From: a virus | IMG/VR virus record: IMGVR_UViG_3300044730_001661 | Location: 1 to 64,000 of that record | Reading direction: 5' to 3' (one strand) | Length of the DNA stretch: 64,000 nucleotides | In this document: piece after piece, positions 11,215 through 18,487 of the stretch | Layout: each line of letters begins with the position of its first letter | Numbering within the stretch: the stretch's first letter is position 1 | Position numbers and translations under genes: made by a program | Notes under the pieces: model-generated | Database searches by the model: none | What the model was told of the DNA's origin: nothing | Seen by the model: only the letters and a program-made list of their open reading frames with translations

Positions 11215-13362
11215 ATGAACAAGTCTCTCTCCATCTTTGCCCGCGCCCTCGCCACCGAGAACATCTCCTTTGCTTTCAGCAAGGAGGCGGAAACCGCATC
11301 GTTCGATGTGAAGAACCGCCACCTCGTCCTCCCGGTGTGGGATGTGTCCGAAACCGTGCAGACCATGCTCGTGGCGCACGAGATCAGCCATGCCCTGTGG
11401 ACTCCCTACGAGCGCAGCGAGGCTCTGCTCAACGCTGCGGAGAAGGACGGCTACGACCGTACCCTGCTTCAGCGGATCGCCAATGTCGTGGAGGATGTTC
11501 GCATTGAGAAGTTGATGAAGGCGAAGTACCCCGGTACGCGCCGCGACTTCTTCTTGGGCTACAAGGAGATCTACGAGATCGACCTCTTTGGCTTCAAGGG
11601 CAAGGACTTCAGCGACTCCAACACCATCACCCGCCTGAACCTCCATTGCAAGTGGGGCGTTCCCGGCTTCCTCACCATCGACCTCTCCAACGAGGAGCAG
11701 GGGTTTGTTGCCGACATTGACGCGGCGCAGACCATTGAGGATGTGTACGAGGTCGCCAAGCGCATCTACGATGACAAGGGCATGGACAAGACCCGCGAGA
11801 AGTTTGAGCAGGGCGGTGAGGATCAGCAGCAGGGCAGCAGCAAGACCGACAAGACCGACAAGGCGGACAAGATCGTGGAGGGCAACACGGACTCCATCGG
11901 CAGGAAGAGCGGAGAAGATTATAACTTTCCTACGGTCGTGATCTCCCCGCTCAAGGACTACCACCGCTGCATCATCAGCAGCGAGATGATCCGCGATAGC
12001 CTCAAGAACGCGAACACGGGCTACGACAATCCGCTCCCCGCCTACCGCGAGTTCGTCCGCGAGTCCGATGCGTTCGTGCGCCAGTTGGTCGCCCAGTTCG
12101 ACCGCCGCAAGGCTGCGGACGAGATCCGCCGGGAGCGTCCGAAGCAGACGGGGATGCTGAACCTTGACCGCCTCCACCAGTACCGCACCCATGACGATAT
12201 CTTCATCAGCAAGATCGTCAAGCAGGACGGCAAGAGCCACGGCATCGTGTTCATGCTTGACTTCAGCGGGTCGATGCAGAGCAACATCCGCGACTGCTAC
12301 CTTCAGATCCTCCAGTTGGTGTGGTTCTGCGAGAAGGCGAAGATCCCGTTTGAGGTGTTCGCGTTCACCGACCTCCATGTTCGCGCCCTGATCCCGACCT
12401 TTGATGCGGACGAGAAGGCGTACTACCGTAACCCGGCGAACATGAACACGCAGTTCAAGCACCCGCTCATGCCGATCCCGGCGCAGGACAAGCCCAATCA
12501 GATGAACTACGGGCAGGTTGGACTCATGCAGATCGCCTCCTCGCAGGACAGCGCGGAGAAGCGCGAGGAGATCCTTGCCTACCTGTACGGGGCTATGGTT
12601 GCCGGGACGCACTCTCGCGGCGGTGACTACCTGAACATGAGCGGAACCCCGACCGTGGAAGCCGTTGCGGTGTGCAGCCAGTTCATGCAGGAGTGGGTCA
12701 AGGACAACAACATTCAGATCCCGACCCTCATGGTCGTGACGGACGGCTCCCCCAACGGCATCTGCATGAGGGATTCCAACTCCGACATTCTCTACTACGG
12801 CTTGGGCAAGCAGGGTTCGCTCACGGTCGTGAACGAGATCATGGGTACGACCCACCAGTTGGACATTGCCGATATGCAGCACCTTGACTTGGGGAACGCG
12901 ATCCTCTACCCGATGTTGGACGCGCTCCGCACCAACCTCAACGCCCGTATCGTTGGGATGTATGTGGGCGGTCAGAGCCTCCATGAGAACGCCTTTGTGC
13001 AGTTCTGCATGGGAGCGCAGGAGCGCATGGCGTACTGGAATCAGCCGTGGAATCAGCGCAAGGATGTGAAGGAGACTCCCCGGTTCAAGGCGGCGAAGGA
13101 AACCTACAACGAGGGCGCGATCATCGTCCACCCCGATACCTTCCCCGGCTACGATGCCTACTTCCTCCTCAAGACCCCGAAGATCGTGAAGGACGAGGAG
13201 GCGTTCAAGGAGGGCAACTTCACGAAGGTCAAGAACGCCTTTATCAAGACGATGGCGAAGCGCGGAGGCTCCCGCGTGTTCCTCACCCGGTATGTGGATA
13301 TCGTGGCGGGTCAGCCCCTCAACAAGAAGGGGGACGCCATCTACAACCACCCCGTGTTCTGA
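11215..13362 (+). CDS. VWA-domain protein with HExxH motif (CobT-like partner of the AAA+ ATPase), 715 aa
   Basis: Start fixed by the promoter. Residues 55-59 are HEISH (HExxH zinc-peptidase motif), followed by NVVEDVRIEKLM, a pairing typical of CobT/VWA-type phage proteins once called peptidases. A Lys/Asp/Thr-rich linker (DKTDKTDKADK) separates this from a VWA domain whose MIDAS motif is DFSGSM (349-354), with a later VVTDGSPNG. Known MoxR/CobS-type ATPases work with such VWA proteins, and the ATPase lies just upstream. Function could be metal insertion, protein remodelling or proteolysis; not decidable here. Confidence 0.85.
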   Translation: MNKSLSIFARALATENISFAFSKEAETASFDVKNRHLVLPVWDVSETVQTMLVAHEISHALWTPYERSEALLNAAEKDGYDRTLLQRIANVVEDVRIEKLMKAKYPGTRRDFFLGYKEIYEIDLFGFKGKDFSDSNTITRLNLHCKWGVPGFLTIDLSNEEQGFVADIDAAQTIEDVYEVAKRIYDDKGMDKTREKFEQGGEDQQQGSSKTDKTDKADKIVEGNTDSIGRKSGEDYNFPTVVISPLKDYHRCIISSEMIRDSLKNANTGYDNPLPAYREFVRESDAFVRQLVAQFDRRKAADEIRRERPKQTGMLNLDRLHQYRTHDDIFISKIVKQDGKSHGIVFMLDFSGSMQSNIRDCYLQILQLVWFCEKAKIPFEVFAFTDLHVRALIPTFDADEKAYYRNPANMNTQFKHPLMPIPAQDKPNQMNYGQVGLMQIASSQDSAEKREEILAYLYGAMVAGTHSRGGDYLNMSGTPTVEAVAVCSQFMQEWVKDNNIQIPTLMVVTDGSPNGICMRDSNSDILYYGLGKQGSLTVVNEIMGTTHQLDIADMQHLDLGNAILYPMLDALRTNLNARIVGMYVGGQSLHENAFVQFCMGAQERMAYWNQPWNQRKDVKETPRFKAAKETYNEGAIIVHPDTFPGYDAYFLLKTPKIVKDEEAFKEGNFTKVKNAFIKTMAKRGGSRVFLTRYVDIVAGQPLNKKGDAIYNHPVF

Positions 13363-13378
13363 CGGAGAGGGAAGGGAA

Positions 13379-13416
13379 CCCCCCAGGACTGGAAGGAGAG
13401 AGCCAGTCCTGGGGGG
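13379..13416 (+). terminator. terminator after the VWA gene
   Basis: Stem CCCCCCAGGACTGG/CCAGTCCTGGGGGG, loop of 10. Confidence 0.75.
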
Positions 13417-13432
13417 CCTCGGGGGAGCTGCG

Positions 13433-13524
13433 GACTACTATCAAATTTCCTTAAAGGAAATTTGATTTTTTACATGGACGGGGCGCAGGAATTATAATTT
13501 CTTTCAGAAATATTGATAGTAGTC
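13433..13524. repeat. cruciform-type element E4 (92 bp)
   Basis: Outer repeats GACTACTATCA (13433-13443) and TGATAGTAGTC (13514-13524). Left inner hairpin ATCAAATTTCC/GGAAATTTGAT, a different sequence from E1-E3 but again fully paired; ATGGACGGGG; right half nearly identical to E2. Confidence 0.9.
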
Positions 13525-13633
13525 CCATACCTGGAAGGGGAGACCAGCACGCCAGACTCCTGGTTACCTGCGTGCTCGAGCACCGGCTGGACGGGATCTA
13601 GCCAAATAATAAATTATTTTAATTATCGGGCAC

Positions 13634-13663
13634 TTGACATAGCGTGCCGTCCCATGGTATAAT
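13634..13663 (+). promoter_or_regulatory. sigma-70-like promoter in the non-coding block
   Basis: TTGACA 13634-13639, 18-nt spacer, TATAAT 13658-13663, followed by TGCTCTTGGTGCC, a relic of the upstream-promoter box. Confidence 0.65.
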
Positions 13664-13737
13664 TGCTCTTGGTGCCCTAATTTAATTTGCTTAACTCAGG
13701 TACGTCCACTGAGGTTATGGGACTTGTGGGTACCTAC

Positions 13738-13765
13738 TTGACAACCCCCATATCTGGTGTATAGT
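13738..13765 (+). promoter_or_regulatory. second promoter in the non-coding block
   Basis: TTGACA 13738-13743, 16-nt spacer, TATAGT 13760-13765. No ATG at +1 (the first is 13779), so it may drive a non-coding RNA across the repeats. Confidence 0.5.
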
Positions 13766-14413
13766 TACCAGACTGTTCATGCGACCGATAACCTCCCAGT
13801 CCCTTGTGACCGATAATCATACCGGCGGGGCTGGGAGTTATCGGGCGTTCACCGTTACCGGACTCGACGGGTCTACGGTTATCGGGCTCAACAAAGTTTC
13901 AAATAATTTTGAAATTTTTATCGGACGGTCTCAGAGTCCGGGAACTACTATCCAGACTACTATCAGGGTCCGATAAGGACCCGTTACAAGCTGGCCCTGG
14001 ACGGGATACAAAAATTTTAAGGATCTTATGGGACCCTGGACGGGATATAGAATGCCTGGACAGGATGTAGCTCCATTGTCATAGGACTGTCACATTTAAT
14101 AATAATATTGTCATCGATTGGACGGGATAGAGCTCTCCTGGACGGTACCTGCAGGTGGCATTGTCAGTAGGCTCTCAAATATTATCAAAATTTTATAAAA
14201 TTTGTCTTTGTATAGTCGTTGTAGAATCGATTATACGGCGTTTTGTCGTTTAAGAGGCCTCGGGAGGCACTTTAAGGCTTCGGAGGGCTCTGAGGGGCCT
14301 TCTAGGGCTCTTAAAGAGGGTTTAAGAGAGGGGTACTAACTCAATCTTTCTCAAAAATTCTTATAAATTTCTTACCCACCCCACACTCTTTCATACCCCC
14401 CTTTACCCCACCC

Positions 14414-14818
14414 TTATTCCTCGTCCTCTACTGGCTTTATATTCTCCATATCAGCCTGATCTATGACATACGCTGGTATGGTTTTCTTCTTTTCTATTGA
14501 ATGTGCCTTCTTGATTCTATTCAATCCGTCTGTAATGGAAATAGTCCCGTCCTCTTGTCTTACGCCCAGTACGGGTACGCTGGTATCTGCCTTTTCCATT
14601 CTTGCCTTGTGTTCTTTGTTGTCCATGTCATATTGCTTTTCCCACCATTCTAGTGCGTCGGTATCTTCTATGGGCAAATCTTTTATTAATTTTGTATTCT
14701 TCTTGGCGTATTCGTAGATGTCCTTGACTCGGTACTTCTTTCCAGTCTCATCGTTTTGGGCGAGTTGCTCGTCCCAATTTTCTACTGCCTCTCTCAAAAA
14801 TTCTTTAAATTTCTTCAT
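14414..14818 (-). CDS. ParB-like-domain protein with capsid-targeting-type N-terminus, 134 aa
   Basis: It begins MKKFKEFLREA, like the capsid-targeting sequence of T4 internal proteins (MKTYQEFIAEA), where the prohead protease cuts after (L/I)xE; here FLRE fits. Residues 80-120 (VPVLGVRQEDGT, ITDGLNRIKKAH, IPAYVID) match the ParB/sulfiredoxin-type nuclease fold, with the DG(x)2R core. Overlaps the upstream gene by ATGA. Likely packaged in the head and injected with DNA (inference). Confidence 0.75.
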   Translation of the reverse strand: MKKFKEFLREAVENWDEQLAQNDETGKKYRVKDIYEYAKKNTKLIKDLPIEDTDALEWWEKQYDMDNKEHKARMEKADTSVPVLGVRQEDGTISITDGLNRIKKAHSIEKKKTIPAYVIDQADMENIKPVEDEE

Positions 14819-15306
14819 ATTGTTATGTCGTTAAGGCTGTCGATCATTCTGAACTTGGGATTCTTGCGGGCCCTTGCACGGATCATGTTGCCTGCTCTGT
14901 CATTTATATGATCTGCATGGGCTTTGATGATATCCCTGAGTTCGTCTGGATCGGTGTTTTTAAATTTGGGTGAACGCCCAACCTTGTTGGTAACTCTGTA
15001 GAGAACATCGAAGAGTGTCGGTTTCTCGTAATCACCCTTCAGGTCAGCGTGCATTGCTTCAAAGTGTTTAGGATCTTCTCCCGTGATGGTGTCGATGTGC
15101 TTTCCCAATTCTTCTTGATACATTCTCGATTCCGGAGAATCTTCTACGTCTATGTTCGGAAGTTCTGATTTAATAAAACTTAAAAATTGTCCCATTGGGT
15201 GTCTGCGGTGATCCTGCTTCGGTTCCCCTGTCTGGGTAACGATGTTTTTGGGTGTTGCGAGGACGATGTCATTTTCCTCGCTCAGGAATTGAAGAAAGCT
15301 TTTCAT
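14815..15306 (-). CDS. putative internal head protein with capsid-targeting-type N-terminus, 163 aa
   Basis: It begins MKSFLQFLSEEN, again the K-x-F-x-x-F-L-x-E pattern with a protease site after FLSE. The body is polar and charged with helices (SRMYQEELGKHIDTI, LRDIIKAHADHIND) and no recognised enzyme motif. A late promoter CCTAAATA (15319-15312) puts +1 exactly on its A. Forms a two-gene late operon with the ParB-like gene. Confidence 0.7.
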   Translation of the reverse strand: MKSFLQFLSEENDIVLATPKNIVTQTGEPKQDHRRHPMGQFLSFIKSELPNIDVEDSPESRMYQEELGKHIDTITGEDPKHFEAMHADLKGDYEKPTLFDVLYRVTNKVGRSPKFKNTDPDELRDIIKAHADHINDRAGNMIRARARKNPKFRMIDSLNDITI

Positions 15307-15311
15307 GTATG

Positions 15312-15319
15312 TATTTAGG
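15312..15319 (-). promoter_or_regulatory. T4-type late promoter (CCTAAATA)
   Basis: On the minus strand CCTAAATA ends six bases before the A of ATG (15306). Divergent from and adjacent to the sigma-70-like promoter at 15320. Confidence 0.7.
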
Positions 15320-15347
15320 TTGACTTGGGCTCTTTTGATGGTATGAT
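15320..15347 (+). promoter_or_regulatory. leaderless promoter of the 15354-15713 gene
   Basis: TTGACT 15320-15325, 16-nt spacer, TATGAT 15342-15347, six bases, ATG 15354. Promoters right of 14 kb use a 16-nt spacer rather than 17. Confidence 0.75.
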
Positions 15348-15353
15348 GTGTGC

Positions 15354-15713
15354 ATGGAAACCAGAGACGTTCGTCGGCTCAAGGCAGAGATCCGTTACTT
15401 GCGGAACTGCCTGATGGAAGCGTACAACGCGATCCCGACCCTTCCCTGCAATTCGCAGGACTCTTGGAAAGTGGTCAGCCCGATCATGCGAGCCATCCGG
15501 GAATATCACACATCTTACGATGTCGAGTTCATTCAGTCCACGGTGAATGAAAAGCGCAAAGCCGTATCCGCCCATCTTACCCGCCCGATTACCGCGTCGG
15601 AGTTGGGAGGTACTGATGTTCCTCCTGTCGTTCAGGAGCCGGAACTCACCGTCAAGATAGACTCGTCCTTTATTCCCAAGAATGTTGCGTTGGCGAAGTC
15701 TTTTGGGTTTTGA
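15354..15713 (+). CDS. hypothetical protein, 119 aa
   Basis: It begins METRDVRRLKAEIRYLRNCL, an amphipathic helix likely to form a coiled coil, then residues 30-66 are helical and the rest less ordered. The start is set by promoter geometry (an earlier in-frame ATG at 15348 would lie just upstream of +1). No family recognised. The stop lies next to the following promoter. Confidence 0.7.
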   Translation: METRDVRRLKAEIRYLRNCLMEAYNAIPTLPCNSQDSWKVVSPIMRAIREYHTSYDVEFIQSTVNEKRKAVSAHLTRPITASELGGTDVPPVVQEPELTVKIDSSFIPKNVALAKSFGF

Positions 15714-15715
15714 CC

Positions 15716-15743
15716 TTGACCTGTCCTGACTCGGAGATATACT
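15716..15743 (+). promoter_or_regulatory. leaderless promoter of the 15750 operon
   Basis: TTGACC 15716-15721, 16-nt spacer, TATACT 15738-15743, six bases, ATG 15750. Confidence 0.75.
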
Positions 15744-15749
15744 AGAACT

Positions 15750-16013
15750 ATGGCTACCAAGACCAAGAAAGAAACCAAGTACCACTACTTCTTTAATTAC
15801 GACCGGGGAAACTATTTTCAGATTTCCCGTGGGCTGGAAAAGCGTTACAGCCGCTATTTTTGCGGAAGGGGAATTGGAGTTAGTGGGTTCCACATTCACT
15901 TCTACTGCACTCCAAAGGAGTATAAGCGCATTGTGGCTTGCGCTCGTCGTCGCTACGGCAAGATCAAGAGTGTCACTCGTTATACCGAAGAAGCCTTTTA
16001 CGGAGATGACTGA
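15750..16013 (+). CDS. small basic aromatic-rich protein, 87 aa
   Basis: It opens MATKTKKETKYHYFFNYDRG; rich in Tyr, Phe, Arg and Lys throughout (RYSRYFCGRG, HIHFYCTPKEYKR, CARRRYGKIK). Probably a nucleic-acid-binding alpha/beta domain. No family recognised. First gene of a run of closely packed genes to 17417. Confidence 0.65.
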   Translation: MATKTKKETKYHYFFNYDRGNYFQISRGLEKRYSRYFCGRGIGVSGFHIHFYCTPKEYKRIVACARRRYGKIKSVTRYTEEAFYGDD

Positions 16014-16014
16014 T

Positions 16015-16203
16015 ATGGCTACCAAGAACAAGACCAAAATCGAAAAAACTCCCCTCACCCTCCACGACCGCATGGATAAGATTCAGGAAATGATTGAATT
16101 TTTGTCCAATGACATCTTTGAGGGTAACATCACCACCAACGAGATCACCGATCAGTTGGAGCAGATTACCGTCAAGATTGAGAACTTCAAGGACTTGCTC
16201 TGA
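16015..16203 (+). CDS. small coiled-coil protein, 62 aa
   Basis: It starts one base after the previous stop; opening MATKNKTK echoes the previous gene's MATKTKK. The rest (LTLHDRMDKIQEMIEFLSND, ITDQLEQITVKIENFKDLL) looks like a helical hairpin. Its TGA overlaps the next ATG. Confidence 0.6.
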   Translation: MATKNKTKIEKTPLTLHDRMDKIQEMIEFLSNDIFEGNITTNEITDQLEQITVKIENFKDLL

Positions 16204-16580
16204 TGCCCGACTACGAACCCCTAGACTATCGCCTACGCTGCCATAGCAAGCGCACCGATCTTCCCCCTGATGTTCTGCGGGATATCTGTGAGGCGTATGA
16301 GTATATGGAACTTCTTCGTGATGAATTGACCGAGCGCATTCATATGTGTGATATGCGTTCTGAAAAGATTCTCGAACTTACTGCCGAGCGCGACGAGGCA
16401 AGACTAGAAGTGTGCGAATGGGTTGAGATGGATGGAGCGACGACTGCCAAGGAAGAGGCCGAGTTGCGTGGATGGGACTGCTTCAAGAACGCACCAGTCG
16501 TCAAGACGCTGAACGGCGTAGTTGTTTCCAAAGGCAAGGCACTACCACCAAAGTTTGAACTCGGAGAAGATGACAAATGA
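16203..16580 (+). CDS. coiled-coil hypothetical protein, 125 aa
   Basis: Residues 20-80 form a continuous charged helix (LRDICEAYEYMELLRDELTE, then ELTAERDEARLEVCEWVEM). The C-terminal part contains AELRGWDCFKNAPVVKTLNG. No family recognised. Overlaps both neighbours by a few bases, typical of a coupled operon. Confidence 0.65.
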   Translation: MPDYEPLDYRLRCHSKRTDLPPDVLRDICEAYEYMELLRDELTERIHMCDMRSEKILELTAERDEARLEVCEWVEMDGATTAKEEAELRGWDCFKNAPVVKTLNGVVVSKGKALPPKFELGEDDK

Positions 16581-16840
16581 ACAGAGAACGCTACATCGAA
16601 CTCAACACCACGGGACAGGATCTCACCCCCGAAGAGTGGGATCAGGGTTGGCATTGGTGTGTTGAATGGGATGGCTTGCTTGTAGGCCCGAACACCGAAG
16701 AGGCTCTTGTCTGCTCTTGCAACCATCCTGTCATCGAAGCATGGAAGCAGTCCGATGCTGGCAAGAAGTTGCAAGAGGAACTTGATAAGCGGTCTGAGGA
16801 AATTACTGAAAAAAACTTTTTTATGGGTGAAATGGACTAA
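16577..16840 (+). CDS. hypothetical protein, 87 aa
   Basis: Trp-rich N-terminal half (PEEWDQGWHWCVEWDGLLVG, residues 18-37), a CSC pair, then a charged C-terminal helix (AGKKLQEELDKRSEEITEK). No family recognised. ATGA overlap upstream; stop overlaps the next ATG. Confidence 0.65.
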   Translation: MNRERYIELNTTGQDLTPEEWDQGWHWCVEWDGLLVGPNTEEALVCSCNHPVIEAWKQSDAGKKLQEELDKRSEEITEKNFFMGEMD

Positions 16841-17292
16841 TGGGATACTCAGTTTCAACAATCTACGATATTGGACAGAAGTTTTCTTCGTCCATCGACC
16901 AGGGCTCCATGTACATGGAGGTGTCGTACACCAACCCATTGAAGTTTGATCCTACGCTGACGATCATGGAGCCTCGCTCCGAAGCAATCGTGGAGCCTAC
17001 AGTGTCGAACTATGCTGCAGCCACTCGCCCGTTCTTCATGGGTTCGTTTGATGGCTTTTGGATTCACAAGGTCTTCAACGACGGCAACCTTGTGATGACC
17101 GTGCAGACCGTCGATCAGGATATGTTCATCCCCGTGCAGCATGACCGCGTTGAGAGCGTGTCGATGGGCTACATGGAGAGCATTCCCTATGACGGTCCCG
17201 TGCGTCCTCCTGTGCCTGCTCCGGGCGTTGGAGCCATGCTTGGACTGGCTGCTCTGTTTGCGGTTGGACGGAAGCGGATAAATAGAAAGTGA
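16840..17292 (+). CDS. beta-rich protein with a PEP-CTERM-like C-terminus, 150 aa
   Basis: Residues 1-120 look beta-rich and polar with no N-terminal signal peptide. The end has VPAPG (125-129), a hydrophobic stretch GAMLGLAALFAV (131-142) and GRKRINRK. This order (PxP-G, membrane segment, Arg/Lys tail) is that of PEP-CTERM-type sorting signals, frequent in Planctomycetota and other Gram-negatives. Without a signal peptide, the segment may instead be a simple C-terminal membrane anchor. Function unknown. Confidence 0.65.
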   Translation: MGYSVSTIYDIGQKFSSSIDQGSMYMEVSYTNPLKFDPTLTIMEPRSEAIVEPTVSNYAAATRPFFMGSFDGFWIHKVFNDGNLVMTVQTVDQDMFIPVQHDRVESVSMGYMESIPYDGPVRPPVPAPGVGAMLGLAALFAVGRKRINRK

Positions 17293-17417
17293 ATCAGCAA
17301 GGCATTCCATACATCATTCCTCTGTGGGCATTCATAGGTATTGTCTGTGCTCCTGCGCTTGGACTGTTTGTAGCAGAGGTTTTGATATGGTTTCGCAAAC
17401 ATAAAAATAAATATTGA
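17289..17417 (+). CDS. 42-aa single-TM peptide (GTG start)
   Basis: The GTG start overlaps the previous TGA (GTGA). Sequence VNQQGIPYIIPLWAFIGIVC continues as a hydrophobic segment (residues 7-36) with a basic tail RKHKNKY. The coupled position and full-length membrane segment support it. It ends two bases before tRNA-Pro. No family. Confidence 0.55.
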   Translation: MNQQGIPYIIPLWAFIGIVCAPALGLFVAEVLIWFRKHKNKY

Positions 17418-17419
17418 TA

Positions 17420-17493
17420 CGGGCATTAACTCAGCTTGGTAGAGTGCTTGCTTTGGGAGCAAGATGCCGTTGGTTCAAATCCAGCATGCCCGA
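17420..17493 (+). tRNA. tRNA-Pro (anticodon UGG)
   Basis: Acceptor CGGGCAT/ATGCCCG, anticodon arm CTTGC-TTTGGGA-GCAAG, T-arm GTTGG/CCAGC with TTCAAAT, discriminator A. Confidence 0.95.
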
Positions 17494-17497
17494 TTAC

Positions 17498-17525
17498 TTG
17501 ACTTTACACTTATAAAGGTCATAAT
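17498..17525 (+). promoter_or_regulatory. leaderless promoter of the 17532-17696 gene
   Basis: TTGACT 17498-17503, 16-nt spacer, CATAAT 17520-17525, six bases, ATG. Confidence 0.65.
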
Positions 17526-17531
17526 AGACTT

Positions 17532-17696
17532 ATGAAAACTCTAATTAACAAACTCACTATTCCCGCTATCATTCTTCTTGCCATCAATTTGATTGGCCTT
17601 GTATTTCACAAGAACTATGAAGGTGCTATGATGGGAAGCATTGTCGGCGTACTCTGTGCGTTCCTTGCAACAGAGATCCGCGCAAAGTTTGACTGA
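17532..17696 (+). CDS. 54-aa two-TM membrane protein
   Basis: MKTLINKLTIPAIILLAINL opens the first membrane segment (residues 9-24); a second runs MGSIVGVLCAFLAT (34-47); the loop between is polar. The tail EIRAKFD is charged. The leaderless promoter geometry supports the start. No family recognised; an inner-membrane micro-protein. Confidence 0.65.
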   Translation: MKTLINKLTIPAIILLAINLIGLVFHKNYEGAMMGSIVGVLCAFLATEIRAKFD

Positions 17697-17701
17697 CTTT
17701 A

Positions 17702-17775
17702 GGCCCCATAGATTAAATGGCTAAATCGTCTCCCTTTCAAGGAGAAGAGTCCGAGTTCGATCCTCGGTGGGGTCA
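17702..17775 (+). tRNA. tRNA-Glu (anticodon UUC)
   Basis: Acceptor GGCCCCA/TGGGGTC, anticodon arm TCTCC-CTTTCAA-GGAGA, T-arm CCGAG/CTCGG with TTCGATC, discriminator A. Confidence 0.95.
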
Positions 17776-17789
17776 TTGAGCATATTACC

Positions 17790-18044
17790 ATGAGCGATAT
17801 TGAAACAAAAATAAGAGAACTTTCAAACAAGTGGAAGAGTGCCCACATGGAAGCTTCCGCAATCTGCCGAGATGCTGCAGAGGAACTTCGTGTGCTTCGC
17901 CTTCAACTTCAGGCTGCAAATCGTGAGTTGGAGCTCTATCGTCATATGGATCGTCCACATTATTATCCAAATATTCCTGAGAAGGAGTATAGAGTTACTT
18001 GCTCTACCAACATTCTCGGATGGGGAAAAGGAAAAGACGAATGA
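17790..18044 (+). CDS. coiled-coil hypothetical protein, 84 aa
   Basis: It begins 14 bases after tRNA-Glu without a clear Shine-Dalgarno. Residues 3-55 are one long charged helix (ETKIRELSNKWKSAHMEASA, then AAEELRVLRLQLQAANRELE), followed by an aromatic tail. No family recognised. Overlaps the next gene by ATGA. Confidence 0.65.
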   Translation: MSDIETKIRELSNKWKSAHMEASAICRDAAEELRVLRLQLQAANRELELYRHMDRPHYYPNIPEKEYRVTCSTNILGWGKGKDE

Positions 18045-18487
18045 ACCCTTTTGTTGAAAATCATCCCGATCAGATCGACAAGTTGATCCAGGATTATCCT
18101 GTTGTCTTTCGACACATGGACACCACTACGGTTTCCAGCCTTCCTGCTGGCTGGTACACGATCATGGACAAACTCTGCTCCGATCTCACTCCGCTTCTTG
18201 AGGAAGCCCTGCAAGAGAATCCCGAGACTCCTGAAGAGCCTCTGTTCAGCATACTGCAGATCAAGGAGAAGTTCGGTGGTCTTCGTTTTTATTATACGAT
18301 GAACACAAAGAACGATGATCTCTACAGAAAAGTTCAGTCAATGGTTGACAATGCAGAGGATGCTTCCTACGAAACTTGTCAGATCACGGGAAAGCCAGGT
18401 GTCCTGTGCAAGAGTGGTAGTTGGTACATGACTCTATGCGAAGAGTCCAGAATCTCCATGGGTTACAAGATCATCGGCAATGGATAA
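18041..18487 (+). CDS. conserved phage/bacterial hypothetical protein, 148 aa
   Basis: The pattern GWYTIMDKLCSDL, LQIKEKFGGLRFYY, then a C-terminal CQITGKPGVLCKSG matches a small family I recall from phages and proteobacteria whose members usually end in CxxCGxPG and TLCxEH; here the first Cys pair is incomplete (C-Q-I-T-G), so zinc binding may be reduced. Function unknown. Overlaps both neighbours. Confidence 0.75.
   Translation: MNPFVENHPDQIDKLIQDYPVVFRHMDTTTVSSLPAGWYTIMDKLCSDLTPLLEEALQENPETPEEPLFSILQIKEKFGGLRFYYTMNTKNDDLYRKVQSMVDNAEDASYETCQITGKPGVLCKSGSWYMTLCEESRISMGYKIIGNG

Larger units (their letters stand above)
13525..14413. other. repeat-rich non-coding block
   Basis: About 890 bp without a credible gene. 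It holds at least six copies of CCGATAA/TTATCGG, about six of TGGACGGGATA or TGGACAGGAT, two ACTACTATC half-sites (13946, 13957), and a long imperfect inverted repeat (around 13782-13796 with 13842-13855). AT-rich patches alternate with GC hairpins, then a purine-rich stretch (14240-14330). It lies at the change of base composition and gene orientation. Candidate origin or regulatory hub; no proof. Confidence 0.6.

Noticed and set aside
11122-13350. 742-residue open frame antisense to the VWA gene (and a 534-residue one antisense to the AAA+ gene, 9278-10882)
   Set aside because: Long antisense frames come from GC-rich codon bias; no promoter or motif, and the plus-strand proteins have clear ATPase and VWA motifs.
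5872-13524. E elements as rho-independent terminators
   Set aside because: Each already has a normal terminator just upstream; their conserved outer repeats and second hairpin go beyond what a terminator needs.
5872-13524. E elements as self-cleaving ribozymes or group I introns
   Set aside because: No hammerhead, twister or intron core bases seen, and they are probably untranscribed.
13779-13976. 65-residue frame after the promoter at 13738
   Set aside because: It is built from the CCGATAA/TTATCGG repeats, the ATG is not at +1, and the composition is unlike neighbouring genes.
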